From positions 1 to 64,000 of the forward strand of contig JAOAQY010000069.1 of assembly GCA_025210965.1 (NCBI GenBank): a stretch of DNA of 64,000 nucleotides, in the 5' to 3' direction. The notes beneath the pieces are model-generated. The model did no database searches. It was not told where the DNA came from and was given only the letters and a program-made list of their open reading frames with translations. A program made the translations under genes and the position numbers. Shown here one piece after another: positions 14,852 through 24,119 of this stretch. Origin of the DNA: Tissierellales bacterium. GTDB taxonomy: Bacteria > Bacillota > Clostridia > Tissierellales > JAOAQY01. Positions within the stretch are counted from its first letter, which is position 1. Each line of letters starts with the position of its first letter.

Positions 14852-16183
14852 ATGATTAAAGTTGATTACGCTAGAACAGGTATTACAGAGGAACAATTGA
14901 AGGGTATGCAAGACGAGGTAGGGAAGGCACATGAACTTTTACACAATAAGACAGGTAAAGGAAATGATTTTTTAGGATGGTTAGATTATCCGAATGAATA
15001 TGATAAGGATGAATTTAATCGAATCAAAGAAGCTGCAAAGCGTATACAAAAGCAAAGTGAAGCGTTGATTGTAATTGGAATTGGTGGATCTTATTTAGGA
15101 GCTCGAGCAGCAATTGATGCACTTCAAAACAATTTTTATAATGACTTAAAAGAAAAGAACACACCTAGTATATATTACGCTGGAAACAACATAAGCGGTA
15201 GATATTTAAAAGAATTAGTAGAATTAGTTAAGGATAAAGATATATCGGTAAATGTTATTTCAAAGTCAGGGACTACAACAGAGCCTGCGCTTGCGTTTAG
15301 AGTCTTTAAGAGATTGCTTGAAGAAAAGTATGGCAAAGATGGTGCGAAAGAAAGAATTTTTGCTACTACAGATGCCAATAAAGGTGCACTAAAACAATTA
15401 GCTGATCAAGAGGGATATGAAACATTTGTTATACCTGATGATGTTGGTGGTAGATATTCGATATTTACAGCGGTAGGCTTGTTGCCAATTGCTGTTACAG
15501 GAATAGATATTGATGAAATGTTTAAAGGAGCCAAAGAGGCTGTGAAGATGTATTCAAAAGAGAACATCTTGGAAAACCCTTGTTATCAATATGTGGGACT
15601 TAGAAACCTATTGTATAGAAATGGCAAAAAAATAGAAATAATGGTTAACTATGAACCTTCAATGCACTATTTAAGTGAGTGGTGGAAGCAACTTTATGGC
15701 GAAAGTGAAGGAAAAGAGAATAAAGGAATATATCCATCAAGTGTAGATTTTTCTACAGACTTACATTCTATGGGACAGTATATACAAGAAGGCGAAAGAT
15801 TGTTGTTTGAAACTGTTTTAAATATAGAGAATATTGATGGAGATTTTGATATTTTAGAAGATGGAGAAAATTTAGATCAATTAAATTACTTGGCTGGAAA
15901 GACTATGAATTACGTAAATAAAAAGGCATTTGAAGGAACTGTTTTAGCTCATGAGGATGGAGGAGTTCCTAATATTGTATTGTCGATAGAAAAAATGGAT
16001 GCAAAAGCGTTTGGTCATTTAATTTATTTCTTTGAAAAAGCTTGTGGGGTTAGTGGATACGTACTAGATGTAAATCCTTTTAACCAACCGGGAGTAGAGG
16101 CATATAAGAAAAATATGTTTGCTTTATTAGAAAAGCCAGGTTTTGAAGAGCTGACAAAAGAGCTTAGAGAAAAGTTAAAGTAG
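14852..16183 (+). CDS. pgi: Glucose-6-phosphate isomerase
   Basis: The product is 443 residues, the short form typical of Firmicutes. It interconverts glucose-6-phosphate and fructose-6-phosphate in the cytoplasm. Family segments are visible: [14 protein letters not shown] near 80, [10 protein letters not shown] near 137, [17 protein letters not shown] near 195, and [10 protein letters not shown] near the C-terminus. ATG 14852 has GAGGAGG upstream; longer readings run into the previous gene. The leader between RBS and ATG contains GGCGCCGAG, shared with glmU. Confidence 0.95.
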   Translation: MIKVDYARTGITEEQLKGMQDEVGKAHELLHNKTGKGNDFLGWLDYPNEYDKDEFNRIKEAAKRIQKQSEALIVIGIGGSYLGARAAIDALQNNFYNDLKEKNTPSIYYAGNNISGRYLKELVELVKDKDISVNVISKSGTTTEPALAFRVFKRLLEEKYGKDGAKERIFATTDANKGALKQLADQEGYETFVIPDDVGGRYSIFTAVGLLPIAVTGIDIDEMFKGAKEAVKMYSKENILENPCYQYVGLRNLLYRNGKKIEIMVNYEPSMHYLSEWWKQLYGESEGKENKGIYPSSVDFSTDLHSMGQYIQEGERLLFETVLNIENIDGDFDILEDGENLDQLNYLAGKTMNYVNKKAFEGTVLAHEDGGVPNIVLSIEKMDAKAFGHLIYFFEKACGVSGYVLDVNPFNQPGVEAYKKNMFALLEKPGFEELTKELREKLK

Positions 16184-16222
16184 AATATGGATTAGTGATT
16201 GTTGTTTTACAATCTTATGAAG

Positions 16223-16258
16223 AGCTGAGGATGAATTAATTTATCCTCAGCTTTTTTG
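16223..16258 (+). terminator. Intrinsic terminator after pgi
   Basis: AGCTGAGGAT pairs with ATCCTCAGCT and is followed by T6. Confidence 0.88.
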
Positions 16259-16310
16259 TTTTGAAATAACAAATTTGTAACTATATTTTAAATATTGATA
16301 AATTCAGTTG

Positions 16311-16319
16311 TGATATAAT
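16311..16319 (+). promoter_or_regulatory. Extended -10 of the first LCP gene
   Basis: TGATATAAT, an extended -10 (TGnTATAAT), 37 bases before the start codon. There is no good -35. The same 9-mer precedes the second LCP gene at 17492-17500 in a similar leader. Confidence 0.55.
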
Positions 16320-16355
16320 TCGGTTGTATTTAGAAAAAGAGGTCGGTGATTTAGT

Positions 16356-17351
16356 TTGAAAGAATTTTTAAAAATATTTTTAGTAGCCTTAGTTATATTT
16401 TTGATTGTAATTGTAACCGGGGTCAGCGCGCATAAATTTTTTGAATCTGAGGAAAAAATAATTTCAAAAGAAGAGTATAAGGTTGTAGAAGAAACTAAAG
16501 AGAAACATTTAGAGAAAGTTGTTGTAGAAAAAACACCTTTGGAAGAAGCTATAGAAAACAGTGAAAGGATAAATGCGGTTTTTATGGGAATAGAGACTGA
16601 AAATCGTTCAGATGTGATTATGTTTGTAAGTTTTGATCCAGATAATTCTAGTTTGGATATAATGTCAATTCCAAGAGATTCATATTATTATGAAAAGGGA
16701 TATGAAAAATCAGATCAGAGAAAAATAAATGCAGCCTATGGAAGAAATAGAGAAGAAGGGGTTAAAATGGCGGTAGAAGATATATTAGGTGTTCCGGTTC
16801 ATTACTATATAAGTGCGAAATATTCTGGAGTTAAAGCTATAGTTGATGCAGTAGGTGGGGTTGAGGTAGATGTACCAGTTAGAATGCTTTATGATGATCC
16901 TACAGATAATCCGCCTCTACACATAAATATTAAAAAAGGAAAGCAAGTATTAGATGGAAATGATGCAATTGGTTTTTTGAGATACAGACATGGCAACATG
17001 GATCCGAATAGGAATGGAGTGTTTCTAGGAGGTTACAGAGATGGTGACTTGGGTAGAGTTAGGGCACAGCAGTCTTTCATAAAATCAACTATAAAGAAAG
17101 TGTTAGGGAATAATTTTCTATCAGTAGCTAAAACGGCATTATCATATGTAAAAACGAATGCTGGGATGGCAGAAGTATTGTATTACAATGATGATTTGAT
17201 AAAGTTAGATATAGAGAATATACATTTCAGTACGTTACCAGGAATAGCAGAAAAACGAACGTATGGTGGATGGGAATTGTCATATTTTAGTATAGACGAA
17301 GACGAGGTAGAGACATTTATAAATAATCTATACGGGATAGAATCAATATAA
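16356..17351 (+). CDS. LytR-CpsA-Psr (LCP) family protein, first copy
   Basis: TTG 16356 is the only start after the GAGGTCGGTGAT ribosome-binding region. The 331-residue protein has a membrane anchor (about 6-26), a charged K/E-rich linker (about 30-65) and an LCP domain (about 70-330) with RSDVIMFVSFDP, SIPRDSYYY, a conserved GFLRYRH and DLGRVRAQQ, the arginine and aspartate motifs that bind the polyprenyl diphosphate. LCP enzymes transfer glycopolymers from lipid carriers onto peptidoglycan outside the cell. It is the first of two tandem copies that are very similar in the catalytic core. Confidence 0.92.
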   Translation: MKEFLKIFLVALVIFLIVIVTGVSAHKFFESEEKIISKEEYKVVEETKEKHLEKVVVEKTPLEEAIENSERINAVFMGIETENRSDVIMFVSFDPDNSSLDIMSIPRDSYYYEKGYEKSDQRKINAAYGRNREEGVKMAVEDILGVPVHYYISAKYSGVKAIVDAVGGVEVDVPVRMLYDDPTDNPPLHINIKKGKQVLDGNDAIGFLRYRHGNMDPNRNGVFLGGYRDGDLGRVRAQQSFIKSTIKKVLGNNFLSVAKTALSYVKTNAGMAEVLYYNDDLIKLDIENIHFSTLPGIAEKRTYGGWELSYFSIDEDEVETFINNLYGIESI

Positions 17352-17491
17352 GCTATTTGAAGGGTAAATAAATTTAGAATTAGTAGAAAAGTTTCTTTAT
17401 GGGATTATAGAAAAGTACAGTAAGCTAAAAAATAAATGAATTACAAGTTAATATTTGTAACTGAATTTTAACCTTTATGAAATAAATACTA

Positions 17492-17500
17492 TGATATAAT
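17492..17500 (+). promoter_or_regulatory. Extended -10 of the second LCP gene
   Basis: TGATATAAT at the same relative position as before the first LCP gene. It is followed by a nearly identical leader including GAGGTCGGTGATTAG, so the promoter region was duplicated with the gene. Confidence 0.55.
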
Positions 17501-17539
17501 ACCCTATGTGTTTAAAGAAATTAGAGGTCGGTGATTAGT

Positions 17540-18532
17540 TTGAAGGAGTTTTTGAAAGTATTTTTAGTAGCTTTAGTTGTGTTTTTGATTGCAATTGGGG
17601 CAGGGGTTGGTGCGTACAAATTTTTTGCACCTGAGAAAAAAGCAATTGTAAAAGTGGAAGAAAAGCCTATAGAAGAGGTTATTGAAGTTGAAAAGGTGGA
17701 AGAAGTTGTTCCAGAAAAAACACCTTTAGAAAAAGCTATAGAAAATAGTGAGAGAGTAAATGCAGTTTTTATGGGGATTGAAACGGAGAACCGTTCAGAT
17801 GTGATTATGTTTATAAGTTTTGACCCGGAAACGAGCAAATTAGATGTAATTTCTATTCCAAGAGATACATACTATTACGAAGCAGGTCATGAGAGTGCTG
17901 GTCAGAGAAAGATAAATGCAGCTTATGGACGAAGGCGAGAAGAAGGTGTCGAGGACGCTGTAGAAAATATACTAGGAGTTCCTATCCATTACTATGCGAG
18001 TATAAAATATTCTGGTGTTAGAGCCATAGTTGATGCTATAGGTGGTGTAAAGGTAAATGTACCAGTTAGAATGTTGTATGATGATCCAACAGATAACCCG
18101 CCATTGCACATTAATATTCAAAAAGGTACACAAGTACTAAAAGGGAATGATGCAGTAGGATTTTTGAGATATAGGCATGGTAATATGGATCCTGATAGAG
18201 ATGGAGTATTTCTTGGTGGATATCCAAATGGAGACTTAGGAAGAGTTAGAGCACAGCAAGCTTTTGTAAAATCAGCTATTCAGCAAGCTTTATCTCTAAA
18301 GTTTTCATCGGTAGTTAGAACTGCACTTCCTTATGTTAAGACAAATGCAGGTATGAGTGAGATACTTTTTTATCAGGAAAATTTATTGGGAATTACTTCT
18401 GATAAGATAACGATGGGAACTTTACCTGGTGATGCGAAAATGATGACATATAGCGGTGAGAGACTGTCTTACTTTGAAGCAAGTGAATCAGAAATAGAAA
18501 AACTTGTAAAGAAATTGTATGATGTAAAGTAG
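17540..18532 (+). CDS. LytR-CpsA-Psr (LCP) family protein, second copy
   Basis: TTG 17540 is chosen because it aligns with the forced TTG start of the first copy; a GTG at 17531 is possible but falls inside the ribosome-binding region. The product is 330 residues, with a membrane helix (about 5-26), an E/K/V-rich linker and an LCP domain with the same motifs (SIPRDTYYY, VGFLRYRHGNMDPDRDG, DLGRVRAQQ). It links secondary polymers to the wall, as the first copy does. The linkers and C-termini differ more than the core, suggesting divergence of partner or polymer specificity. Confidence 0.92.
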   Translation: MKEFLKVFLVALVVFLIAIGAGVGAYKFFAPEKKAIVKVEEKPIEEVIEVEKVEEVVPEKTPLEKAIENSERVNAVFMGIETENRSDVIMFISFDPETSKLDVISIPRDTYYYEAGHESAGQRKINAAYGRRREEGVEDAVENILGVPIHYYASIKYSGVRAIVDAIGGVKVNVPVRMLYDDPTDNPPLHINIQKGTQVLKGNDAVGFLRYRHGNMDPDRDGVFLGGYPNGDLGRVRAQQAFVKSAIQQALSLKFSSVVRTALPYVKTNAGMSEILFYQENLLGITSDKITMGTLPGDAKMMTYSGERLSYFEASESEIEKLVKKLYDVK

Positions 18533-18550
18533 CTTAATATAATTTATTAT

Positions 18551-18602
18551 AAAAAGTGCTAATGTATTGGTTATTAGTTTACCAATGCACTAGCACTTTT
18601 TC
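18551..18602. terminator. Bidirectional intrinsic terminator
   Basis: A long imperfect stem (AAAAAGTGCTAATG.ATTGG against CCAATGCACTAGCACTTTTT) with A- and T-tracts sits between the convergent LCP and murC genes. Confidence 0.88.
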
Positions 18603-18624
18603 GTTATGAGATACATTTTGTTTT

Positions 18625-19992
18625 TTATTGTTTAACTAAATTATTTGCAATTTTATTCACATCGCCAGCTCCGATTGTTATAAAAACGTCGTTTGGTTTG
18701 AGATAAGATTTGGCATATGATGAAATTTCATCAAAAGATGACATTTGCATTATTTTAGAATCTGGTGAAAGTGCTTTAATTTTATCCACCAAATCTTTGC
18801 TAGATACTCGTCCGTCATTAACTTCTCTAGCGGCATATATATCAGTTATTATTAGATTATTAAATTTAGCTAATATATTTGCGAAATCATCTATCAATGA
18901 TAAAGTTCTAGTATAGGTATGTGGCTGGAAAACTGCTAGTATATTTTGGTGCTTAAAAGAAGCCAAACTATCAAGTGTAGATTTTAACTCTGTCGGATGA
19001 TGAGCATAATCATCTATTATTAGAGCACCATTGCATAAACCTAGTTGTTCAAAACGCCTATGAGTACCAGTAAAATGTTCTATACCTTCAACAATCTTAT
19101 TTATAGGTAATTCAAGACTGTAACAAAGAGCTATTGCGGCTAAAGCATTTAAAATATTATGAGTGCCGAAAACTTTAAGTTGAACGTTATATACTTTGTT
19201 ATTATATGAAAATTTGAAATTTGGATATCCAAAATCGTTATGATTTATATCAAATGCTTGGAAATCTGCATTTGAATTTATTCCAAAGGTTATACAATTA
19301 GGATTGTTTGATATTAATTCTGCAGAATTGACATCATCAGAATTTAATATGAGAGCACCTTCTTTAGGATGTAATGCAGCATAATTTTTGAAAGTAGATT
19401 TTATGTGATCTATGCCTGAAAAATAGTCTAGGTGATCTTCGTCTACATTTAAAATAATACTATGTGTTGGCGAAAAGTCTAAAAAGTTTTCTTTATATTC
19501 ACATGCTTCGGTTAGTATCCAATTTCCGCTACCTATTTTTAAATTTCCATTTATATTTTTTAAGAAACCACCTATTAAAATAGTGCTGTCTGTATTTAAA
19601 TGTTCTAAAATAGTAGCAACCATACCTGTAGTAGTGGTTTTTCCATGAGTACCTGCTACGGTCAATGATTTGTCATAAGATTTCATGAGAAGACCTAGAA
19701 ATTCGGAACGAGACATTAATGGTAAATTGTCTCGTTTTGCGGCAACAAATTCAGGATTGTCGTCACCAATAGCAGAAGTATATACAACTAAACCTGGTTC
19801 ATCGATGTTGGAATCATCGTGTCCATAATATATTTCTATACCTTTGGATTCTAACCAATCGGTAGTTTCAGAATGAGATCTATCAGAACCAGAAATGATG
19901 CAGTTCTTATCTCTCATTATAAGAGCTAGAGCACTCATGCTGATTCCACCTATACCTATAAAATGTATTTTTTTTAATGTGTTGAGATTCAA
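18625..19992 (-). CDS. murC: UDP-N-acetylmuramate--L-alanine ligase
   Basis: The 455-residue cytoplasmic ligase adds L-alanine to UDP-MurNAc in peptidoglycan precursor synthesis, with ATP. Visible features are the N-terminal nucleotide-binding GIGGISMSALA, the P-loop TVAGTHGKTTTTGM near 110, the central VDEDHLDYF and the C-terminal DDYAHHPTEL. Length is normal. It is alone on the minus strand, divergent from purR over 179 bases. Its GGAGG-containing leader is at 19998-20006 (plus-strand complement). Confidence 0.95.
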   Translation of the reverse strand: MNLNTLKKIHFIGIGGISMSALALIMRDKNCIISGSDRSHSETTDWLESKGIEIYYGHDDSNIDEPGLVVYTSAIGDDNPEFVAAKRDNLPLMSRSEFLGLLMKSYDKSLTVAGTHGKTTTTGMVATILEHLNTDSTILIGGFLKNINGNLKIGSGNWILTEACEYKENFLDFSPTHSIILNVDEDHLDYFSGIDHIKSTFKNYAALHPKEGALILNSDDVNSAELISNNPNCITFGINSNADFQAFDINHNDFGYPNFKFSYNNKVYNVQLKVFGTHNILNALAAIALCYSLELPINKIVEGIEHFTGTHRRFEQLGLCNGALIIDDYAHHPTELKSTLDSLASFKHQNILAVFQPHTYTRTLSLIDDFANILAKFNNLIITDIYAAREVNDGRVSSKDLVDKIKALSPDSKIMQMSSFDEISSYAKSYLKPNDVFITIGAGDVNKIANNLVKQ

Positions 19993-20112
19993 ACAAACCC
20001 CTCCTCCAAATATTGAAAATTAATTGATAATAACATAATTATAGCATATAGTAAATGGAAATTAAAAAGTATAAATGGTGAAAATATCCGAAAATAAGAC
20101 TTGATATTATAT

Positions 20113-20160
20113 CATTTTACGAATAAAATAATATTAATAGTAAAAAACATTCGTAAAATG
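20113..20160. promoter_or_regulatory. Inverted repeat, candidate PurR operator
   Basis: CATTTTACGAAT (20113-20124) and ATTCGTAAAATG (20149-20160) are exact inverted 12-mers with 24 bases between, ending 11 bases before the purR start. Bacillus PurR binds pairs of inverted PurBoxes with a central CGAA; the arms here contain that core. Autorepression is inferred. Confidence 0.65.
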
Positions 20161-20171
20161 GGAGTGTGACG

Positions 20172-20987
20172 ATGAAAAGAAATCAAAGAATAGGTGCTAT
20201 TATGAATATTTTAACTACGCATCCTAATAAAGTTTTTAGTTATAATTATTTTACAGAGAAATTTGAAGCTGCAAAAACGTCAATTAGCGAAGATATAGTC
20301 ATTGTAAAGGAAACAGTGGGCTTATTGGATTTAGGTGAAATACAAACGTTGCCAGGTGCTGCTGGTGGTGTAAGGTACATACCAAGTGTAAATGAAGAAG
20401 AAGAAGAAGATGTAGTTCAGTTGATTGCAGAAATGCTCAATAGTAAAGAGCGAATACTTGCTGGAAATTTTATATACATGGTAGATATGCTTTATAATCC
20501 TATATTAGTAGCTAGAATAGCTAAAATTTTCGCAAATCAATATAGAACAGCAGATCTAGATTATGTTGTAACTGTTGAAACTAAGGGGATACCCCTTGCA
20601 TTTGAAACAGCAAGATTGTTAAATGTACCACTTGTTATAATAAGAAGGAATATAAAGATTACTGAGGGGGCAACTGTTAATATAAATTATGTAAGTGGCA
20701 GCTCTGGCAATATTCAAACGATGTCTCTTTCAAGGAAGGCTATGAAAGAAGGTGCAAGAGTATTGGTGGTAGATGACTTCATGAAAGCTGGAGGTACGGC
20801 TAAGGGAATTGTAGAGATGATGAAGGAATTTAAATCAGAGGTTGAAGGTATATGTGTGCTCATGTCAACTGCGGAACCAGAAATAAAATTGGTTGATTCT
20901 TACTACTCACTTTTGACTCTTGAGAAAATAGATAATCATAATGGAGAAATATATATAAAAGCTGGAAAAGAAATTGTACAAGGGTAA
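20172..20987 (+). CDS. purR: Pur operon repressor PurR
   Basis: The 271-residue protein has an N-terminal winged-helix domain (about 1-75) and a phosphoribosyltransferase-like effector domain with the PRPP loop VLVVDDFMKAGGTAKG near 195-210. PurR represses purine genes, and PRPP relieves repression. ATG 20172 has GGGAG seven bases upstream. The Bacillus order purR-spoVG-glmU-prs follows, although yabJ is missing here. A perfect inverted repeat directly before the gene is a likely autoregulatory site. Confidence 0.93.
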   Translation: MKRNQRIGAIMNILTTHPNKVFSYNYFTEKFEAAKTSISEDIVIVKETVGLLDLGEIQTLPGAAGGVRYIPSVNEEEEEDVVQLIAEMLNSKERILAGNFIYMVDMLYNPILVARIAKIFANQYRTADLDYVVTVETKGIPLAFETARLLNVPLVIIRRNIKITEGATVNINYVSGSSGNIQTMSLSRKAMKEGARVLVVDDFMKAGGTAKGIVEMMKEFKSEVEGICVLMSTAEPEIKLVDSYYSLLTLEKIDNHNGEIYIKAGKEIVQG

Positions 20988-21006
20988 TTAAGCCCTTGTT
21001 TTTTTG
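20978..21006 (+). terminator. Intrinsic terminator overlapping the purR stop
   Basis: ACAAGGG pairs with CCCTTGT around the TAA stop codon, then T7. Confidence 0.85.
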
Positions 21007-21140
21007 TAATTTTATTACACGTAATTTGTTTGAATCATTTTTTACTGGGTAAATTAGAGTTGGATGTATAAAATTTACAGGAAAGGAGTCTTTTGAGTTC
21101 AAAAGATATAAAAAAGATTAATTTTTTGTAAAAAAAAAGA

Positions 21141-21167
21141 AGGATTTTTGAATTTTGTGAAGAATTA
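21141..21167 (+). promoter_or_regulatory. Sigma-H promoter of spoVG
   Basis: AGGATTT (21141-21147), 12 bases, AAGAATTA (21160-21167) fits the Bacillus sigma-H consensus RNAGGAWWW-N11/12-RNGAATWW. spoVG of B. subtilis is the textbook sigma-H gene, so both sequence and context agree. Confidence 0.75.
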
Positions 21168-21213
21168 ATTAAGTGAGGAAGCAGCATTGCGAGACAGAAA
21201 GGTGGTGAGTTAT

Positions 21214-21516
21214 ATGAAGGTCACAGATGTAAGAGTTCGTAAAATCAATAACGAGGGCAAGATGAAAGCTATAGTTTCTGTTACATTCGATGAAGAGTTC
21301 GTTGTCCATGATATAAAAATCATAGAAGGACAGAATGGTCTTTTTATTGCGATGCCAAGTCGAAGAATGGCAGATGGAGAGTTTAGAGACATAGCTCATC
21401 CAATTAATTCTGAAATGAGAGCTAGAATACAAGATATTGTATTTGAAGAGTATCACAAAGAACTTGAAAATTCTGATTCGGAAGAAGTTAATGAAGAAGC
21501 AATAGAAGCAGAATAG
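21214..21516 (+). CDS. spoVG: SpoVG, RNA/DNA-binding regulator
   Basis: ATG 21214 follows AAAGGTGGTGAG and gives the family N-terminus [11 protein letters not shown]. The 100-residue protein carries the conserved [21 protein letters not shown] segment. SpoVG is a small cytoplasmic nucleic-acid-binding regulator affecting septation, capsule and sporulation, and it occurs also in non-sporulating Firmicutes. The C-terminal tail is acidic ([14 protein letters not shown]-like). It has its own sigma-H-type promoter and a terminator. Confidence 0.95.
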   Translation: MKVTDVRVRKINNEGKMKAIVSVTFDEEFVVHDIKIIEGQNGLFIAMPSRRMADGEFRDIAHPINSEMRARIQDIVFEEYHKELENSDSEEVNEEAIEAE

Positions 21517-21528
21517 AGATAAAGCCAG

Positions 21529-21560
21529 AAACTGGAAGGAATTATGCCTTTCAGTTTTTT
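21529..21560 (+). terminator. Intrinsic terminator after spoVG
   Basis: AAACTGGAAGG pairs with CCTTTCAGTTT (one G-T) and T6 follows. Confidence 0.82.
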
Positions 21561-21652
21561 GTATTTTGTAGGCTATAATTCTTTTTATTTTAACTAGAAA
21601 TGTGATATAATGCATAAGGAATTTAAAAAAAGGATCATTGGAGGCGCCGAGA

Positions 21653-23020
21653 ATGATAAAATCTGTTATACTTGCAGCTGGTGAAGGAACTAGAATGAAA
21701 TCGAAGCTGCCAAAAGTTATGCATGAGGTGTGTGGAAAGCCAATGTTATTTCACATATTAGATGTAGTTAATAAATCAGGAGTTGAAAAGAATCTTTTGA
21801 TTTTGGGACATAGTAGAGAAACTATAGAAGATATGGTTAAGGCTGAATATAAAGATGTAATAGCTAAAGAACAGCCAGTTGGAGATCAATATCCATATGG
21901 AACGGGATTTGCGGTTAAGCAAGCAATAGATGAAATAGATGACAAGGATCAAGTATTGATATTGTGCGGAGATACTCCTTTATTGAGTCAAGAGTCAATA
22001 GAGGGAATACTAAAATTTCATACTGAGAAAAAAAATGATTTGACGGTTATGACTACACTTTTAGAAAAGCCATTTGGATATGGAAGAATAGTCAGAAATG
22101 AAAGAGGTATAGTTAAAGGGATCGTTGAGCAGAAAGATGCTAGTTTGGAACAAAGAGAAATTAGAGAAATAAATTCAGGAATTTTTGTTGTTAGAGGACA
22201 GCTTTTGAAGCAAACACTATCTATGCTTAGTATGGATAATGCTCAAAATGAAATGTATCTAACGGATATAGTTAGATTGGCCTTTGAATTAGATCAGAGA
22301 GTTGAAGGATATATTTTAGGAAATGCTGAAGAAATTTTGGGCGTAAATACTCGTGTCCAATTAGAACAGGTTCAACAGATTATGAGACGTAGAATTAATG
22401 AGCAGCACATGCTAAATGGAGTTGAATTTATAGATGCGAGAACGGCTTATATAGATAAAGATGTCAAAATAGGACAGGATACAACTATTTATCCGAATGT
22501 TATTTTGCAGGGGACTACGACTATAGGTGATGATTGTATAATTGGAAGTCAGACTAAAATAGTAGATTCTGTTATTGGTGATAGAAATGATATCCAATCA
22601 ACAACTATACTTTCTAGTACTGTTGAAAATGATAACAGTATAGGTCCATTTGCATATTTAAGACCTAATAGTAAGGTTGCATCTAATATTAAAATTGGAG
22701 ATTTTGTCGAAGTTAAAAATACGACTATAAAAGATGGTAGCAAAGTTCCACATCTTGCTTATGTTGGAGATGGTGAAATTGGAGAATCATGCAATATTGG
22801 TTGCGGGGTGATTTTCTGCAACTATGATGGCAAAAATAAACATAAAACCAAATTAGGAGATCATGTCTTCATAGGTAGTAATTCTAATTTGGTAGCACCT
22901 GTTGAAGTTGAAAGCTATGGATACGTTGCAGCGGGTTCAACAATTACAAACAAGGTTGAAGAAAGAGATTTAGCTATAGCTAGGGCAAGACAGGTAAATA
23001 AGAAAAACTGGGTAAAGTAA
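21653..23020 (+). CDS. glmU: Bifunctional UDP-GlcNAc pyrophosphorylase / glucosamine-1-phosphate acetyltransferase
   Basis: The 455-residue enzyme makes UDP-GlcNAc for the cell wall. The N-terminal uridylyltransferase has LAAGEGTRMKSKLPKVMH; the C-terminal half is a left-handed beta-helix of hexapeptide repeats with the acetyltransferase segments NYDGKNKHKT and GSNSNLVAPV. ATG 21653 has TTGGAGG upstream. An extended -10 (TGATATAAT, 21603-21611) lies 42 bases before the start. The leader has GGAGGCGCCGAG, the same 12-mer as before pgi. Confidence 0.96.
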   Translation: MIKSVILAAGEGTRMKSKLPKVMHEVCGKPMLFHILDVVNKSGVEKNLLILGHSRETIEDMVKAEYKDVIAKEQPVGDQYPYGTGFAVKQAIDEIDDKDQVLILCGDTPLLSQESIEGILKFHTEKKNDLTVMTTLLEKPFGYGRIVRNERGIVKGIVEQKDASLEQREIREINSGIFVVRGQLLKQTLSMLSMDNAQNEMYLTDIVRLAFELDQRVEGYILGNAEEILGVNTRVQLEQVQQIMRRRINEQHMLNGVEFIDARTAYIDKDVKIGQDTTIYPNVILQGTTTIGDDCIIGSQTKIVDSVIGDRNDIQSTTILSSTVENDNSIGPFAYLRPNSKVASNIKIGDFVEVKNTTIKDGSKVPHLAYVGDGEIGESCNIGCGVIFCNYDGKNKHKTKLGDHVFIGSNSNLVAPVEVESYGYVAAGSTITNKVEERDLAIARARQVNKKNWVK

Positions 23021-23119
23021 AATGGGATACTATTTTGCACACCCCAGATGGTGCAAGGTAGTAAGTGACGTTGTTTTACGACACATTCCATGAGATAAAA
23101 TATTTTAGGAGGCGTTCAC

Positions 23120-24070
23120 ATGTATTCAGAAAGTAGTACTTTGAAAGTATTTACTGCCAACGCAAATGTAGAATTAGCAGAAAAAATTTGTAAAGAGTTA
23201 GGTGTAGAAGTAGGGAAGGCAAGTGTTTCAAAATTTAGTGATGGAGAGATTGCTGTTGATATTTTTGAAACTGTTAGAGGGGCAGATACTTATATTGTTC
23301 AACCAACATGCGAACCAGTAAACGATAATTTAATGGAGTTGCTTATACTAATTGATGCATTTAAAAGAGCGTCAGCAGGTAGAATAAATGCTGTAATTCC
23401 TTATTATGGTTATGCTAGACAGGACAGAAAAACAAAGGCAAGAGATCCAATTACGTCTAAATTAGTTGCTGATATTATAACTACAGCTGGAGCAGACCGT
23501 GTTATTTGTATGGATTTACATGCATCACAGTTACAAGGCTATTTTAATATCCCTGTAGATCATATGAAAGCAACACCAATATTAGCGAGACATATAAAGG
23601 AAAATTATAATTTGGAAAATGCAGTAGTTGTATCGCCTGATATCGGTGGAGTAAGACGTGCGAGAAATTTTGGAGCTATATTAGACTTACCTATTGCTAT
23701 CATAGAAAAAAGACGTCCTAAGGCGAATGTATCAGAAGTTATGAATGTAATTGGAGATATAGAAGGTAAGGATGCGATAATAGTAGATGATATAATTGAT
23801 ACTGCTGGATCTATGACAAAGGCAGCAGCAGCACTCAAAGATCTAGGAGCTAAAGAAGTATTTGCTTGCTGTACTCATCCAGTACTTTCTGGACCAGCCA
23901 TAGAGCGATTAGAAAATTCTGTTATCAAAAAATTGATAGTTACAGACTCAATAAAATTGCCAGAAGAAAAAAAGATAGACAAACTAGAAATAGTTTCTGT
24001 AGCACCGCTATTAGCAGAAGCTATCACTAGAATACATGGGAATAAATCAGTAAGTACTCTTTTTGATTAA
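23120..24070 (+). CDS. prs: Ribose-phosphate pyrophosphokinase
   Basis: The 316-residue enzyme makes PRPP from ribose-5-phosphate and ATP, feeding purine, pyrimidine, histidine and NAD synthesis. Typical motifs include [31 protein letters not shown] and the PRPP-binding [11 protein letters not shown] near 218-228. AGGAGG lies before the ATG. It follows glmU by about 100 bases, as in Bacillus. That gap has a weak TTGCAC/GTGCAA hairpin (23034-23057) of unclear meaning. Confidence 0.96.
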   Translation: MYSESSTLKVFTANANVELAEKICKELGVEVGKASVSKFSDGEIAVDIFETVRGADTYIVQPTCEPVNDNLMELLILIDAFKRASAGRINAVIPYYGYARQDRKTKARDPITSKLVADIITTAGADRVICMDLHASQLQGYFNIPVDHMKATPILARHIKENYNLENAVVVSPDIGGVRRARNFGAILDLPIAIIEKRRPKANVSEVMNVIGDIEGKDAIIVDDIIDTAGSMTKAAAALKDLGAKEVFACCTHPVLSGPAIERLENSVIKKLIVTDSIKLPEEKKIDKLEIVSVAPLLAEAITRIHGNKSVSTLFD

Positions 24071-24119
24071 AAATATATTGCGATGGAGTTTTAAAGTTTA
24101 GAAATTTGGGAGTGAGAAT

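Noticed and set aside
21169-21615. 148-codon minus-strand frame
   Set aside because: Antisense to spoVG and its terminator; composition is F/I/S-rich, as expected from the complement of an AT-rich gene.
23034-23057. TTGCAC / GTGCAA stem between glmU and prs
   Set aside because: Only six pairs and no match to a known riboswitch or terminator; not reported as a regulatory element.
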